A stretch of DNA of 64,000 bases from Cellulomonas dongxiuzhuiae (GCF_018623035.1 NZ_CP076023.1:1364001-1428000), one strand, 5' to 3'; positions 15,347 through 24,074 are shown, numbered from the stretch's first letter. Numbers and translations: made by a program. The notes: generated from the sequence alone by a model not told the origin.

Positions 15347-16327
15347 TCAGCGGCTCGCCGTCGCGTCCCACGCGAACGACGCGAGCCAGTGCGTCGCCAC
15401 GAAGTCCTCGTTCTCCAGCGCGGCGAGCCCCGCGGCGAGCAGGCGGTCCCCGGCGTCGCGCAGCGTCGGGTCGTCGAGCGCGTGCGCGAGCCGGAAGAGT
15501 GCCCCTGCGCGCGAGAGGTTCAGGCCGTCGAGGTGCACGGCGTGCCCGTCGGTCGGGTCGACGACGCGCGCGGGTGACACCAGGTCGTCCGGCCGGGGGA
15601 GGAACCCCGCGAACCAGGGCCGCAGCTCCTCGGCCGGCAGCACGCGCGCCATGAGGTCCGCCTCGGCGAGGCCGGGGGACAGGAAGTCGTGGCCGCTGCG
15701 CTCCCAGCGCGCGGGCCAGTCCAGCTCCCTTCCGAACAACCGGCGCGCGTGCGAGCGCAGGGCATCGGCCGACGCGGTGCGGCCCAGGTCGTCGGCGGAC
15801 GTGAGCAGCAGCGCGAGCCCGAACGCGGTGTTGCTGTGGACGCCGTGCCGGACCGGGTGCTCCACGCGGGCGAGCCACGGGTCGGCGAGGTCGAGCACGG
15901 TGTCCGCGAGCGGCGCGGTCGCGTCCGCCCAGCGTGCCGCGTCCTGGTCCCCGGCATCGGCCGCGGCCCGGCACGAGGCCGCGAGACGCGCCGCCCAGCC
16001 CCACCCGTAGGGCCGCTCGAACGCAGGGTGTGCCCTCAGGTACGCGACCTCGCCCGCGATCCTGCCGGCCGTGAGGTTCGCGTCGACGCGTGCACGCAGC
16101 GTCGCGTCCTCGTGCCCCGCGCGCAGCACCTCGACACCCAGCCAGTGCATGTGCACGCAGGAGTGCCAGTCGAAGGACGTGTGGAACGCGGGGTACAGGT
16201 CGGCGGGCGCGCGCACGTCGTCCGGGCCTGTCGCCAGGTGCACCAGGTGGTACGGCCACGGTGTCGCGAGATTGGTCGTGACGATGCTCGCGTAGCGGGC
16301 GAGGGACGGCCCAGGCGTGTCGGTCAC
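15347..16327 (-). CDS. DUF2891 family protein
   Basis: 326 residues, predicted soluble and mostly helical. Family marks include YHLVHLATGPDD, HTSFDWHSCVHMHWLG, HPAFERPYGWGWAARL, HGVHSNTAFGLALLL, HDFLSPGLAEADLMARVL and HLDGLNLSRAGALFRLA, ending VATHWLASFAWDA. These match DUF2891, a family with conserved His/Trp/Asp residues suggestive of an (alpha/alpha) barrel enzyme; no reaction is established. The GTG at 16327 has GGAGG 8 bases upstream. It follows the response regulator by 38 bases and probably is the last gene of the CPBP-kinase-regulator operon. Confidence 0.85.
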   Translation of the reverse strand: MTDTPGPSLARYASIVTTNLATPWPYHLVHLATGPDDVRAPADLYPAFHTSFDWHSCVHMHWLGVEVLRAGHEDATLRARVDANLTAGRIAGEVAYLRAHPAFERPYGWGWAARLAASCRAAADAGDQDAARWADATAPLADTVLDLADPWLARVEHPVRHGVHSNTAFGLALLLTSADDLGRTASADALRSHARRLFGRELDWPARWERSGHDFLSPGLAEADLMARVLPAEELRPWFAGFLPRPDDLVSPARVVDPTDGHAVHLDGLNLSRAGALFRLAHALDDPTLRDAGDRLLAAGLAALENEDFVATHWLASFAWDATASR

Positions 16328-16365
16328 CCTCCCAGCCTCCCGCACGCACGGGCTGTCGGAGTCCC

Positions 16366-17016
16366 TCAGCCCACGAGCCCCGTCCGGTACGCCCACACCA
16401 CGGCCTGCACGCGGTCGCGCAGGTCCAGCTTGGTGAGGATGCGTGACACGTACGTCTTCACGGTCTCGGGGCTGAGCACGAGGGCGCGGGCGATCTCGGC
16501 GTTCGACAGGCCGTCGGCGACGAGCCGCAGCACGTCGAGCTCGCGTGGGGTCAGCGGGGAGCCGTCGGCGGCGGGCGGTGGGGCGACCCGGCTGGCGTAC
16601 CGGCCGACGAGGCGGCGCGTGACCTCCGGCGCGAGCAGCGCGTCGCCCGCGGCGACCGTACGGATGCCGTCGAGCAGGCGGGCCGGGGGAGCGTCCTTCA
16701 GCAGGAAGCCGCTCGCGCCGGCGCGCAGCGCCTCGTAGACGTACGCGTCGAGGTCGAACGTCGTGACCACGAGCACCTTCACCGGGTCCGGGACGCCTGA
16801 CCCGGCCAGGAGGCGGGTCGCCTCGATGCCGTCGAGGACCGGCATCCGCACGTCCATGACGACGACGTCCGGGCGCAGCCGCGCGGCCAGCTCGACGGCG
16901 GCGCGCCCGTCGCCGCACTCGCCGACGACCTCGAGGTCGGTCTGGGCGTCGATGATCGTCACGAAACCGGTCCGGATGAGCACCTGGTCGTCGCACACCA
17001 GGACGCGGACGGTCAC
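16366..17016 (-). CDS. NarL/LuxR-type response regulator
   Basis: 216 residues. The receiver domain (1-120) has Asp9/Asp10, phosphoacceptor Asp55 (VVMDVRMP), a Thr switch in VVTTFD and Lys in FLLKDAPP. The C-terminal LuxR helix-turn-helix (about 150-210) includes LTPRELDVLRLVADGLSN, ALVLSPETVKTYVSRIL and KLDLRDRVQAV. The GTG start overlaps the kinase stop as GTGA, so the two are translationally coupled and form one two-component system. Target genes are unknown, but the co-transcribed CPBP protease and DUF2891 genes are likely candidates. Confidence 0.93.
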   Translation of the reverse strand: MTVRVLVCDDQVLIRTGFVTIIDAQTDLEVVGECGDGRAAVELAARLRPDVVVMDVRMPVLDGIEATRLLAGSGVPDPVKVLVVTTFDLDAYVYEALRAGASGFLLKDAPPARLLDGIRTVAAGDALLAPEVTRRLVGRYASRVAPPPAADGSPLTPRELDVLRLVADGLSNAEIARALVLSPETVKTYVSRILTKLDLRDRVQAVVWAYRTGLVG

Positions 17017-18155
17017 GACCGGCCGCCCAGCGGGATGCGGGCCCGCACGTCGAAGCCGTCCGGCCGCGGCTCGGCGCGCAGCTCGCCGCCGAGCGCCCCC
17101 ACCCGCTCCCGCAGGCCCGCCAGGCCGCGTCCGCCGCCCTGGGCCATCGGTGCCGTGCGTGACCCCTGCGTGCTGACGTGCACCCTGATCTCCTCGTGGT
17201 CGTGCCGGACGTGGACGGTCGTCGCGCTGCCGCGCGCGTGCTTGAGCGCGTTGGTGAGGGCCTCCTGGACCACCCGGTACGCGGCCAGCTCGGCGCCGCT
17301 CGGCGTCGGGGAGGGGACGCCCTCCTCGACGTACTCGACGGGCTGGCCGGCCTGCCGCGTCCGTTCCACCAGCTCGAGCACGTCACCGACCGCAGGTGCG
17401 AGGAGCTCGGGGCCGTGCCCGGGGTCGAGCACCTCGAGCAGGTTCCGCAGGTCGGCGACGGCCCGGCGGCCGGTGTCGGCCACGGCGGTCAGGGTGCGGT
17501 CGAGCGCGTCGGGGTCAGCCACCCGGTACCGGGCGGCCTCGGTCTGGACCACCATCGCCGTGACGTGGTGTGTCACGACGTCGTGGAGCTCGCGCGCGAG
17601 CCGCGTGCGCTCGGCCACGCGGGTGCGCTCGGCGACCGCCCGCCGCTGCTCGGCCTCCGCCGCGCGGGTGCGCCGCAGCCAGGCACCGGCGCCCCAGGCG
17701 AGGGCGAGGAGCAGGAAGAACGTGAGATAGCCCGAGACGGGTTCCGACCCGCCGAGCCGGTGCAGCGCGACCGTCAGCGCGACGTACGCCACCGCCGTGG
17801 CGGCCGCGGTGGCGCGGCGGTGCCGTTCGACGTGCCCCCCCGCGCTGACCAGCGCGACCACCAGAGCCGTGCCTGCGAACGTGTGGTACCCGAGCACCTG
17901 GTCGAGCGCGAACCCGAGCGAGACGACCGCCAGGCACGCGGCCGGCCACCGGCGGCGGACCGCCAGCGGCAGGCACTGCAGGAGGACGGGGACGATCGCC
18001 CCCGCGTCGAGCGGCCGGTCCGGGAGCCCGCCGAGCTGCGTGCCCTGGGCCTGCAGCGCCGGGACGAACGTCGCCCCGGCGAGCAGCAGTCCCAGCGGCA
18101 GGTCACGCAGGGTGACGGGAAGCCCTCGCCACACGTGCAGCAGGCGCTCGGTCAC
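17013..18155 (-). CDS. DesK/NarX-type sensor histidine kinase
   Basis: 380 residues. Several membrane helices occupy about 18-160 without a sizeable extracellular loop, so the signal is probably sensed in the membrane. The HisKA_3 domain carries RELHDVVTHHVTAMVVQ with phosphoacceptor His191. The ATPase domain has an N-box (VQEALTNALKHARG) and a GGGRGLAGLRERV G2-like motif; the usual D-x-G of the G1 box reads as a STQGS-type variant, which is seen in this kinase class but is worth noting. The GTG start overlaps the CPBP gene stop as GTGA and its own stop overlaps the regulator start. Confidence 0.9.
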   Translation of the reverse strand: MTERLLHVWRGLPVTLRDLPLGLLLAGATFVPALQAQGTQLGGLPDRPLDAGAIVPVLLQCLPLAVRRRWPAACLAVVSLGFALDQVLGYHTFAGTALVVALVSAGGHVERHRRATAAATAVAYVALTVALHRLGGSEPVSGYLTFFLLLALAWGAGAWLRRTRAAEAEQRRAVAERTRVAERTRLARELHDVVTHHVTAMVVQTEAARYRVADPDALDRTLTAVADTGRRAVADLRNLLEVLDPGHGPELLAPAVGDVLELVERTRQAGQPVEYVEEGVPSPTPSGAELAAYRVVQEALTNALKHARGSATTVHVRHDHEEIRVHVSTQGSRTAPMAQGGGRGLAGLRERVGALGGELRAEPRPDGFDVRARIPLGGRS

Positions 18156-19015
18156 GACGACAACGTAGTGGGCGCGGCCTGGTCCGTCGTGACCCGGTCC
18201 GCCGTGCGCCGGTCCGCCCGGCGCGGCAGCGGCACGATGTGCCCCCGCCGGTGGGCGACTCTCATGAGGACGATCGTGAGGACGAGGCCGGCGGTGACCG
18301 CGACGATGCTCGCCTCGGGCCCGAAGGCGCCACCGGACAGCAGCGTCGGGCCCGACGTCACGCCGTCCAGCAGGCCGGTGGCCGTGTCGTTCCCGCTCAC
18401 CTCGGTGCCGAAGATGCCCGCGGCCGCGAAGTTCCAGCCCATGTGCAGGCCGATCGGCAGCCACAGCGACCGCGTGGCGACGTACGCGGCCCCCAGCATG
18501 AGGCCGGCCTCGATCGTGATCGCGGTGGCGCCCCAGGCCGTCGCCGCCGGGTTGGTCAGGTGCACGGCACCGAACAGCACGGAGGTCACGGCCAGCGCGC
18601 CCCACGTACCGGTGCGCGACTCGAGGTGCCGGAGCAGGACGCCGCGGAACACGACCTCCTCCGTCGCCGACGCGGCGGCCGCCAGGCCCAGGAGAGCGAG
18701 CGCCGTCGTCACGGAGCCCCATCCCTCGACGCGGTACGCGCCCAGCGCGGCGATGATCCCGATGACGGCGACGAACAGCAGCATTCCGCCGGCCGTCCCT
18801 CGCACGAGCGGGCGGATCGCGCCGGTGAGGGGGAGGTCGACAGGGGAACGACGCTCGGTGCGGCGCACGACCCAGGCGTAGGTGCCCAGCGCGAGCGCCG
18901 CGGCGGCCAGGCCGAGGACGAGCTGCAGCGTCCACTGGTCCGCCACGGCCGTGGCCAGGGTGCCGCCGATCGCCCACGCCGCGACGACGGCGAGGAGTTG
19001 TCCGAGAAAGCGCAT
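18152..19015 (-). CDS. CPBP family intramembrane glutamic endopeptidase
   Basis: 287 residues with about eight membrane helices. The Abi/CPBP motifs are intact: EEVVFRG (Glu119-Glu120...Arg124), FGAVHLTNP and HMGWN. These form the active site of CAAX-type intramembrane proteases, used in bacteria for bacteriocin self-immunity, maturation or membrane signalling. It is the first gene of an operon with a two-component system whose kinase has a membrane sensor, so it may act on that signal; this is inference. ATG at 19015 is the first in-frame start. A truncated, rearranged second copy lies just upstream at 19340-19813. Confidence 0.9.
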   Translation of the reverse strand: MRFLGQLLAVVAAWAIGGTLATAVADQWTLQLVLGLAAAALALGTYAWVVRRTERRSPVDLPLTGAIRPLVRGTAGGMLLFVAVIGIIAALGAYRVEGWGSVTTALALLGLAAAASATEEVVFRGVLLRHLESRTGTWGALAVTSVLFGAVHLTNPAATAWGATAITIEAGLMLGAAYVATRSLWLPIGLHMGWNFAAAGIFGTEVSGNDTATGLLDGVTSGPTLLSGGAFGPEASIVAVTAGLVLTIVLMRVAHRRGHIVPLPRRADRRTADRVTTDQAAPTTLSS

Positions 19016-19339
19016 GACAGGTCCTTTCGGTGGTGCACGACCCCGTCGGCCGCGCTACGTCGACGCTAGGGACCGGGCGGGACGGGCGGGTCACCGCCGG
19101 GTGGACACCTCCGGGTCCCCCGCACGGGGGACGACGAGACCGTGCCTGACGCGGTGCCACCTCGGCGACGTGCCCGAGAATCACGGGTGCTGCATCTGTG
19201 CTTCCAGGGTGCGAGCCGTGCCGGACCTTCGTAGATGCACGGGTTGGCCTGCAGAAACACAATCCACGAAAACCCCACGTCAGACGGCCGTCGTCCCCTC
19301 GCGGGACGGCGGCCTTCGTCGTGCTCCCCGGTCCCGGGG
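19016..19339. other. Promoter region of the CPBP operon and spacer to the pseudogene
   Basis: The first part (19016-19140) must hold the operon promoter. It contains CGACGCTAGGGA (19060-19073 area) and a GGACACCTCCGGGTC...CGGGGGAC stretch, both recurring in altered form upstream of the pseudogene (near 19860-19935). The second half has no supported gene and ends with the hairpin at 19286-19314. Confidence 0.55.
19286..19314. terminator. Hairpin between CPBP operon and pseudogene
   Basis: A 12-bp stem with one G-U pair (GGCCGTCGTCCC at 19286-19297 with 19303-19314), loop CTCGC, followed by TTCGTCGT. It has the form of a factor-independent terminator and lies just downstream (minus-strand sense) of the pseudogene at 19340-19813, in the place expected for the terminator of the lost second operon copy. 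Confidence 0.6.
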
Positions 19340-19813
19340 TCACGTGCTCACGAGCCCCGTCCGGTACGCCCGCACCACGGCCTGCACCCTGTCGCGCAGG
19401 TCGAGCTTGGGTGAGGATCCGCGAGGCGTACGTCTTGACCGTCTCGTGGCTGATGACGAGCGCGGCGACGATCTCGGCGTTGGACAGGCCGTCGGCGAGG
19501 GTGACCGTCAGGGATCCGGCTCCCGCGACGCGGTTCCCGCCGGCGAGCGCGATGACCCCGATGACCGTTCCGAACATCACGAGCCCGATCACCAGGCCAC
19601 GTCCCAGCGATCGGCCGGCGCCGGCCAGCGCGACCTCGACGGGTGCACGCTGCTCGGTCCGCCCGCACCACCCACGCGTACGCCGCGAGCGCGAGCGCCG
19701 CCACCACCGCCCGACGACCAGGGACAGCCACCAGCTGTCCAGCACCGCCATGACGGCCGGGTGCCGACGAGCGACACCACCACCACGACCAGGAGCTGCT
19801 TCACCAGGCGCAC
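19340..19813 (-). pseudogene. Collapsed second copy of the CPBP-kinase-regulator operon
   Basis: The start encodes MRLVKQLLVVVVVSL, the counterpart of MRFLGQLLAVVAAW in the intact CPBP protein. After frame breaks, the segment TEQRAPVEVALAGAG... to VAGAGSLTVTLA parallels CPBP residues 53-107 (TERRSPVDLPLTGA). It then runs directly into DGLSNAEIVAALVISHETVK, the LuxR helix-turn-helix of the response regulator. One extra G in AGCTTGGGTGAGG then shifts the frame before the KLDLRDRVQAV equivalent, and the end TGLVST matches TGLVG. So the distal CPBP part, the whole kinase and the receiver domain are missing. It is a fusion scar, not a functional protein. Confidence 0.85.
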
Positions 19814-19986
19814 GACACGTCACTCCGGAGGTTCCCGCGGCTTGTTGGCCGCACGACCTCGACGCTAGGGAGCGTCGGGGGGGCCGGCGGCTCCCCGCAT
19901 CGTGGACAGCTCCAGGTCGCTCGCGCGGGGGACAGGCTCGACGGGTCGGCGCCCCGTCGAGGGACGACGGTCTTCGTCGTGCCGTC

Positions 19987-20925
19987 TCAGGCGGCGCGCG
20001 AGCCGAACACGTGCAGGTCGAGCTCGGCGCTGAGCGCCTCGCAGGCGATGCGACCGCGGACGCTGGTGCCCTGCTCGTCGAGCGGAGGGCTGACCACCGC
20101 GCCACCCAGGACGCCCGGTGCGGCCAGGACGATCCCTCCGGACACGCTCGACTTCGCGGGGACGCCCACGCTGCGCATCCACCGCCCGGAGCCGTCGTAG
20201 ACGCCGCAGGTGGCCATCACCGACACGACGTCGCGCGCCACGTCGGTTGGGACGACGCGTTCCCCGGAGACGGGGTTGACGCCGCCGCACGCGAGGGTGG
20301 CACCCATGACGGCGAGCGCCCGCGCGTCGACGAGCACCGCGCAGGCCCGTGCGTAGACCGCGACGGTGTCGTCCGCGCCGACGCTCAGGGTCCCCTCGGA
20401 GCGCATGAGGTGGGCCAGCGCGTGGTTGCGGTCACCCAGGAGGTGCTCGCTGTGGGCGACGTCGTCGTCGACGTCGAGCTGCCGGCCGGCGAAGGCGGAC
20501 AGGCCGCGCAGGATGCGTGCGTCACGCGCGGCCACGTCATCGCCGTCGACGAGCGCGCCGGTGAGCAGCGCCCCGGCGTTGACCATGGGGTTCGGCGGCC
20601 GGCCCGTCCCGGTCTCCAGCTTGACCGCGTCGAAGGCCTCACCGGTCGGCTCGATGCCGATGAGGTCGAGCGCGTCGCCGCCCGTGTCGAGCAGCGCGAG
20701 CGCGAAGAGGAACGGCTTGACGGCCGACTGCACGCTGAACGGCACGTCCGCCTGCGCGCTGTGTCGTACGGTGCCGTCCGTCAGCACGAGCGCCAGCCCG
20801 CACAGGTCGGGGTCCGCGGAGGCGAGCTGGGGGATGCTGTCGTCCACGGCGCCGCCGTGCTCCGCGAGCACGCGTTCCCGCAGGTCGTCGAGGTCGTAGG
20901 AGCGGGCGTCGACGGAGCGGGTCAT
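19987..20925 (-). CDS. glsA: Glutaminase A
   Basis: 312 residues, the usual length of the beta-lactamase-fold glutaminases that hydrolyse L-glutamine to glutamate and ammonia. The active-site Ser-x-x-Lys lies in FSVQSAVKPF (about 63-72). Further family marks are GTGRPPNPMVNAGAL, HSEHLLGDRNHALAHLMRSE, YARACAVLVDARALAVMGATLA, ACGGVNP, and MATCGVYDGSGRW followed by VPAKSSVSGGI. ATG at 20925 is the first start after the gap. It seems to be monocistronic and cytoplasmic. The gene order gives no further hint about regulation. Confidence 0.95.
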   Translation of the reverse strand: MTRSVDARSYDLDDLRERVLAEHGGAVDDSIPQLASADPDLCGLALVLTDGTVRHSAQADVPFSVQSAVKPFLFALALLDTGGDALDLIGIEPTGEAFDAVKLETGTGRPPNPMVNAGALLTGALVDGDDVAARDARILRGLSAFAGRQLDVDDDVAHSEHLLGDRNHALAHLMRSEGTLSVGADDTVAVYARACAVLVDARALAVMGATLACGGVNPVSGERVVPTDVARDVVSVMATCGVYDGSGRWMRSVGVPAKSSVSGGIVLAAPGVLGGAVVSPPLDEQGTSVRGRIACEALSAELDLHVFGSRAA

Positions 20926-20973
20926 GCGCCCATGCTGGCAGGACGCGCGTCCGTCGGCCCGCGGAGGTGAGGC

Positions 20974-21576
20974 TCAGAGCCGCGCGAGCCACGCGTGCCC
21001 CGGGTCGGTCAGCCGGAGCGCCTCGCGCAGCCACGCACGGCGCTCCGGAGAGAGATGACCGGCGACGGCGTCGAGGTCCTGCTCGTCCTTCGGGCGAGGA
21101 CCGTGGCTCTTGTGGAGCAGCTGGATCTCGGGCGCCAGCACGGGCACGCCGGCCGAGGACGGGGGAGCGGTGATCGTCGCGATCGGGCGCCGGACGCGCG
21201 GGTCCCGTCGGTAGACCCACTGGTCGTCGACAGCGTCGAGCACCATGAGCTGCAGCGACCAGGCCTCGCTTCCGCGCGGGCGGCACCAGACGTCGTGCAC
21301 CGCCGACGGCAGCTCCTCACCTGGCTCCCAGTCGCGCAGCGTCCCGGGCGGGTCGGCCGCCATCAGGGTCCACCCGTCGAGATGCCGCTGGACCGTCGGC
21401 AGGTCCTCGCGCAGCACGACGACGTCGGTGTCCGCGTGCGGGCGGGTCTGCCGGCCGAGGTACAGGTCGAGCGCCCACCCCCCGGCGATCCACCAGCGGC
21501 AGCCCACGTCGGCGAGCAGCGCGGCGACCTCCGTCGGGTCGAGCGGGTCCCACGCACGGGTCTCCTCGAGGCCCAC
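20974..21576 (-). CDS. ANT(2'')-like nucleotidyltransferase family protein
   Basis: 200 residues. The N-terminal core reads WWIAGGWALDLYLGRQTRPHADTDVVVLR (about 28-56): a GG...D-x-D nucleotidyltransferase signature as in aminoglycoside 2''-adenylyltransferase-like proteins. The rest has VHDVWCRPRGSEAWSLQLM, PVLAPEIQLLHKSH and PKDEQDLDAV, also found in that family. Chromosomal members in soil actinobacteria often lack a proven antibiotic substrate, so resistance should not be assumed. It follows the methyltransferase gene by 3 bases (stop at 21580, start at 21576), so the two are co-transcribed. Confidence 0.8.
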   Translation of the reverse strand: MGLEETRAWDPLDPTEVAALLADVGCRWWIAGGWALDLYLGRQTRPHADTDVVVLREDLPTVQRHLDGWTLMAADPPGTLRDWEPGEELPSAVHDVWCRPRGSEAWSLQLMVLDAVDDQWVYRRDPRVRRPIATITAPPSSAGVPVLAPEIQLLHKSHGPRPKDEQDLDAVAGHLSPERRAWLREALRLTDPGHAWLARL

Positions 21577-21579
21577 GCG

Positions 21580-22191
21580 TCAGGCCCGCGAGTGCGCGGG
21601 TGCCGACGCCCTGAGGCGGTACACCGAGACGTGCGAGCCGGAGTCGGCGGTGAACGGCGCTCCTGCCCAGTCGGCGTGCCGTCTCTCGAGCCCGAGGTAG
21701 CCCGGCTCGTCGCGCCACACGGTCGCGGTCGCGCCGGGGGGCAGCGAGCGCAGCTCGGGCACCCACAGCTCGATGACGAATCGTCCCCCCGGGACCAGGT
21801 GACGGGCGGCGTTGCGGAAGCACGCGACCTGCTCGTCCTGCGTCAGCAGGTTCGAGATCGTGTTGAAGACGAGGTAGACGAGCGTGAACTCGCCCGGCGC
21901 CCGGGTCTCGGCCATGTCGCCCATGACGACCGGGATCGTCGCATCGTCCACCTTGGTGCGCAGCCGCGCGACCATGGGTGCCGACAGCTCGACTCCGGTC
22001 ACGGGCACACCGCTGCGGGCCAGCGGCACGGCGACCCGGCCGGTGCCGATCGCGAGCTCGAGCGTTGCCCCGCCGGCCGCCAGCTCGGCCAGCCGCTGCA
22101 CGGTGGGTTGCAGAACCTCGGGGGAGAACATCCCCACGCCGGGTGTGTCGTACGCGCTGGCGGCGGCCTCGCCCCACAGGTCCTTTGTCAC
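21580..22191 (-). CDS. Class I SAM-dependent methyltransferase
   Basis: 203 residues. The Rossmann motif I is LELAIGTGRVAVPLA (about 46-60), followed by VTGVELSAPMVARLR (motif post-I), TIPVVMGDMAE and LVYLVFNTISNLLTQDEQ, with LVPGGRFVIELWVPEL as the usual motif III. This is a small soluble SAM methyltransferase of the Methyltransf_25/11 kind; substrate unknown. GTG at 22191 has GGAGGA about 11 bases upstream. It precedes the nucleotidyltransferase by 3 bases, hinting at a shared small-molecule task, which is inference only. Confidence 0.85.
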   Translation of the reverse strand: MTKDLWGEAAASAYDTPGVGMFSPEVLQPTVQRLAELAAGGATLELAIGTGRVAVPLARSGVPVTGVELSAPMVARLRTKVDDATIPVVMGDMAETRAPGEFTLVYLVFNTISNLLTQDEQVACFRNAARHLVPGGRFVIELWVPELRSLPPGATATVWRDEPGYLGLERRHADWAGAPFTADSGSHVSVYRLRASAPAHSRA

Positions 22192-22400
22192 GAGGCCACG
22201 GTCCTCCGACCGGGAGGGTCGATCCACCTGTTTGCGCGCGGGGTGTGCGGCTGACGGCAGTCGGGTTCGGTCCTGTTCATGCGGCGGGGACTGCCGGGCG
22301 CTTCCACCGGGGTCACGATGGCCCTTCCGGCCCGGCCACGGGCTGAGACGCCGGTTCACGGGCGGCGCTCGGGTGGCATCGCAGTGAGGCCGAGCGCCGG

Positions 22401-23756
22401 TCAGTGCTTCTCGTCGTCCTGCGACGACACTGCCGTCGAGACCAACGCAGCCGCGGTGTCGGGTTGCTCGGCGATGATCTCGGCGATCTCCACGTCCGTG
22501 CGCAAGCGTGGGGGAGCCGCGGACCACGCCTTGATCTGCTGAACCACGTCGCCGTAGAAGGCGTCGACGGCATCGAGGACGGAGTCGATGAAGGAACCGC
22601 GCCCCCGGCTGCGCTTCGTCCCCATCGGCTGGGACAGCGAGACCTGGAACGACCTGATCTCACGCGCCGTGTCCCCGGTGATCGACGCGGGGGTCTCACG
22701 AACGGTCCGGAGGAGCTCCGTCGGCCCCGCACCGCGCTGGTGGGCGATCCTCGACTCGACCCGCACCGTCTCGGGCGCACCCTTCAGCTGCCGCACGAGC
22801 CAGTTGACGCGGGTGGTCGGACGGCCCTCGCGTGGAGCCTCGACCTCGACGGAGCACGTCACGACGCCGGCACGCAGATCGACGTCCACGATCACGTCGC
22901 CCACCGTGGCCGGGATGCGGATCGCCCCGGAGAGCGTCCCCGATCCGGCCAAGGTGGCCACGAGCGCCTGTGTGCGCAGAGCGGGGTCGGCGAGCTCTTT
23001 GCGGGACAGGACTGGGGTCACCTCGGTGCCGAGCTGGCGCCCGAGGCTCAGGCTCGCGTAGCGGAGCAGGGCGTCGAACCGATTGGCTACCTCGTCGACG
23101 CCCTTGTCGCTGCTTCGCAGGGTGCCGTTGCGCACGGCGTCCCGGACCGGAACCCACGACGCGCCCATGTCCTCGAACTCCAGCGCACCCGAGCGAGGAT
23201 GCTCGAGGTAACGGATCAGCTCGCCCAGGATCCACGCCTGGTCGGGGTCGGCGACACCGCGGAACTCCTTCTGGAGTACGGCTGTCGCGAGAACCTGGGT
23301 CCACGACAAATGGTGGAGGGCTACGCGTTTGGTCTTTCTTCTGTCGACCTTGGTGGGGTGCTGCCCGGCCACCGGCGGAATCTCGTTCGAGATCGTCAGA
23401 AGCGCATCGAATCCTTGCTCGCGGGCCACGTCCAGATAGTTCTCCAGCTGCGTGGTCACCAGCTCGTTCTGGCCGGTCTTTACTTCTACCAGAGCAGTCC
23501 AGACCCGGCTTCCCCGGGTGACCTGGATCAACCCGTCGGGGATGACCGTCTGTTCCCCGAGCTTGAACGGGACCTCGATGTACGTCTGCACGGTTCCGGC
23601 GTGCGCACCGAACTGGTGCGTCAGGGCTCTGCCGAACTCCTTGACCGCGCTCAGCACCGCCAGGAGGGCAGAGGTGGCGCGTCGTTCCTGTTCCTCGGCA
23701 CCGTTGATCCCGGATGTCGGGATCAGGCGTGCTTCGTGCCAGCTTTCCTGCGCCAT
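22401..23756 (-). CDS. PD-(D/E)XK nuclease-like protein, accessory
   Basis: 451 residues. The N-terminal 120 residues have a complete PD-(D/E)XK core: IPDGLIQV (Asp74), TALVEVKTG (Glu91-Val-Lys93) and a following QLENY (Gln103-x3-Tyr107) as in RecB/Cas4-type nucleases. The C-terminal 300 residues show no motif I know; they are mixed alpha/beta with a basic stretch near TKRSRGRGSF. ATG at 23756 has GGAG 6 bases upstream; ATG 23810 would add 18 residues without better support. Codon use is less GC-extreme than in neighbours (runs such as TTTGGTCTTTCTTCTGTC on the opposite strand), suggesting acquisition. Stand-alone proteins of this type are often defence or stress linked, but no partner gene adjoins. 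Confidence 0.75.
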   Translation of the reverse strand: MAQESWHEARLIPTSGINGAEEQERRATSALLAVLSAVKEFGRALTHQFGAHAGTVQTYIEVPFKLGEQTVIPDGLIQVTRGSRVWTALVEVKTGQNELVTTQLENYLDVAREQGFDALLTISNEIPPVAGQHPTKVDRRKTKRVALHHLSWTQVLATAVLQKEFRGVADPDQAWILGELIRYLEHPRSGALEFEDMGASWVPVRDAVRNGTLRSSDKGVDEVANRFDALLRYASLSLGRQLGTEVTPVLSRKELADPALRTQALVATLAGSGTLSGAIRIPATVGDVIVDVDLRAGVVTCSVEVEAPREGRPTTRVNWLVRQLKGAPETVRVESRIAHQRGAGPTELLRTVRETPASITGDTAREIRSFQVSLSQPMGTKRSRGRGSFIDSVLDAVDAFYGDVVQQIKAWSAAPPRLRTDVEIAEIIAEQPDTAAALVSTAVSSQDDEKH

Positions 23757-24074
23757 GTCCAGCTCCAGATGTCGTCGGAATCGACATCCTGCACCGTTCG
23801 TCTCTCGCACCAGCGCATCGCCGCTCCGACTTCACCCGCGTGGCGCCACTTGAGAACGCCCGCGGGCTTGTGTGTGCGGTGACGCGCGGCGATGACGGGA
23901 ACGCGGTGAAACGCTTCGCTGCGCCGACCTCTCTTGTGTCCGGACGTCGACCGTCGGCACGATGACGGTCGCTCCCCGCCGCCGACGACGTCGTCGCTCA
24001 CGAGGAGTTGTGAACGATCACAGGCCCCTCGCGGGCCGTCCATCCCGGTGCGTTCGACCCCTCGCGGAGGATCG
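23757..24074. other. Regulatory region upstream of the GH43 enzyme
   Basis: 318 bases between the divergent nuclease-like gene and the GH43 gene. No ORF is supported. It holds two motifs, GGTGAAACGCTT (23905-23916) and GTTGTGAACGATCACAG (24007-24023), that recur upstream of the pectate lyase at 52443-52472. Confidence 0.7.
23905..24023 (+). promoter_or_regulatory. Shared operator motifs, copy 1 (GH43 promoter)
   Basis: GGTGAAACGCTT (23905-23916) contains the GAAACGNTT core typical of LacI-family operators. GTTGTGAACGATCACAG (24007-24023) is a near-palindrome (TGTGAAC/GATCACA) ending 51 bases before the GH43 start. Both appear again, the second with all 17 bases identical, before the pectate lyase. 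The identity of the regulators is inference. Confidence 0.65.

Noticed and set aside
19200-19262. Possible tRNA-like or small RNA sequence near GGTTGGCCTGCAG
   Set aside because: No cloverleaf could be drawn and no T-loop consensus is present.
17013-20105. Single 1030-codon minus-strand ORF joining kinase, CPBP region and pseudogene
   Set aside because: It only reflects absence of stops; the kinase starts at GTG 18155 with an overlap to the CPBP stop, and upstream codons read the CPBP gene out of frame.
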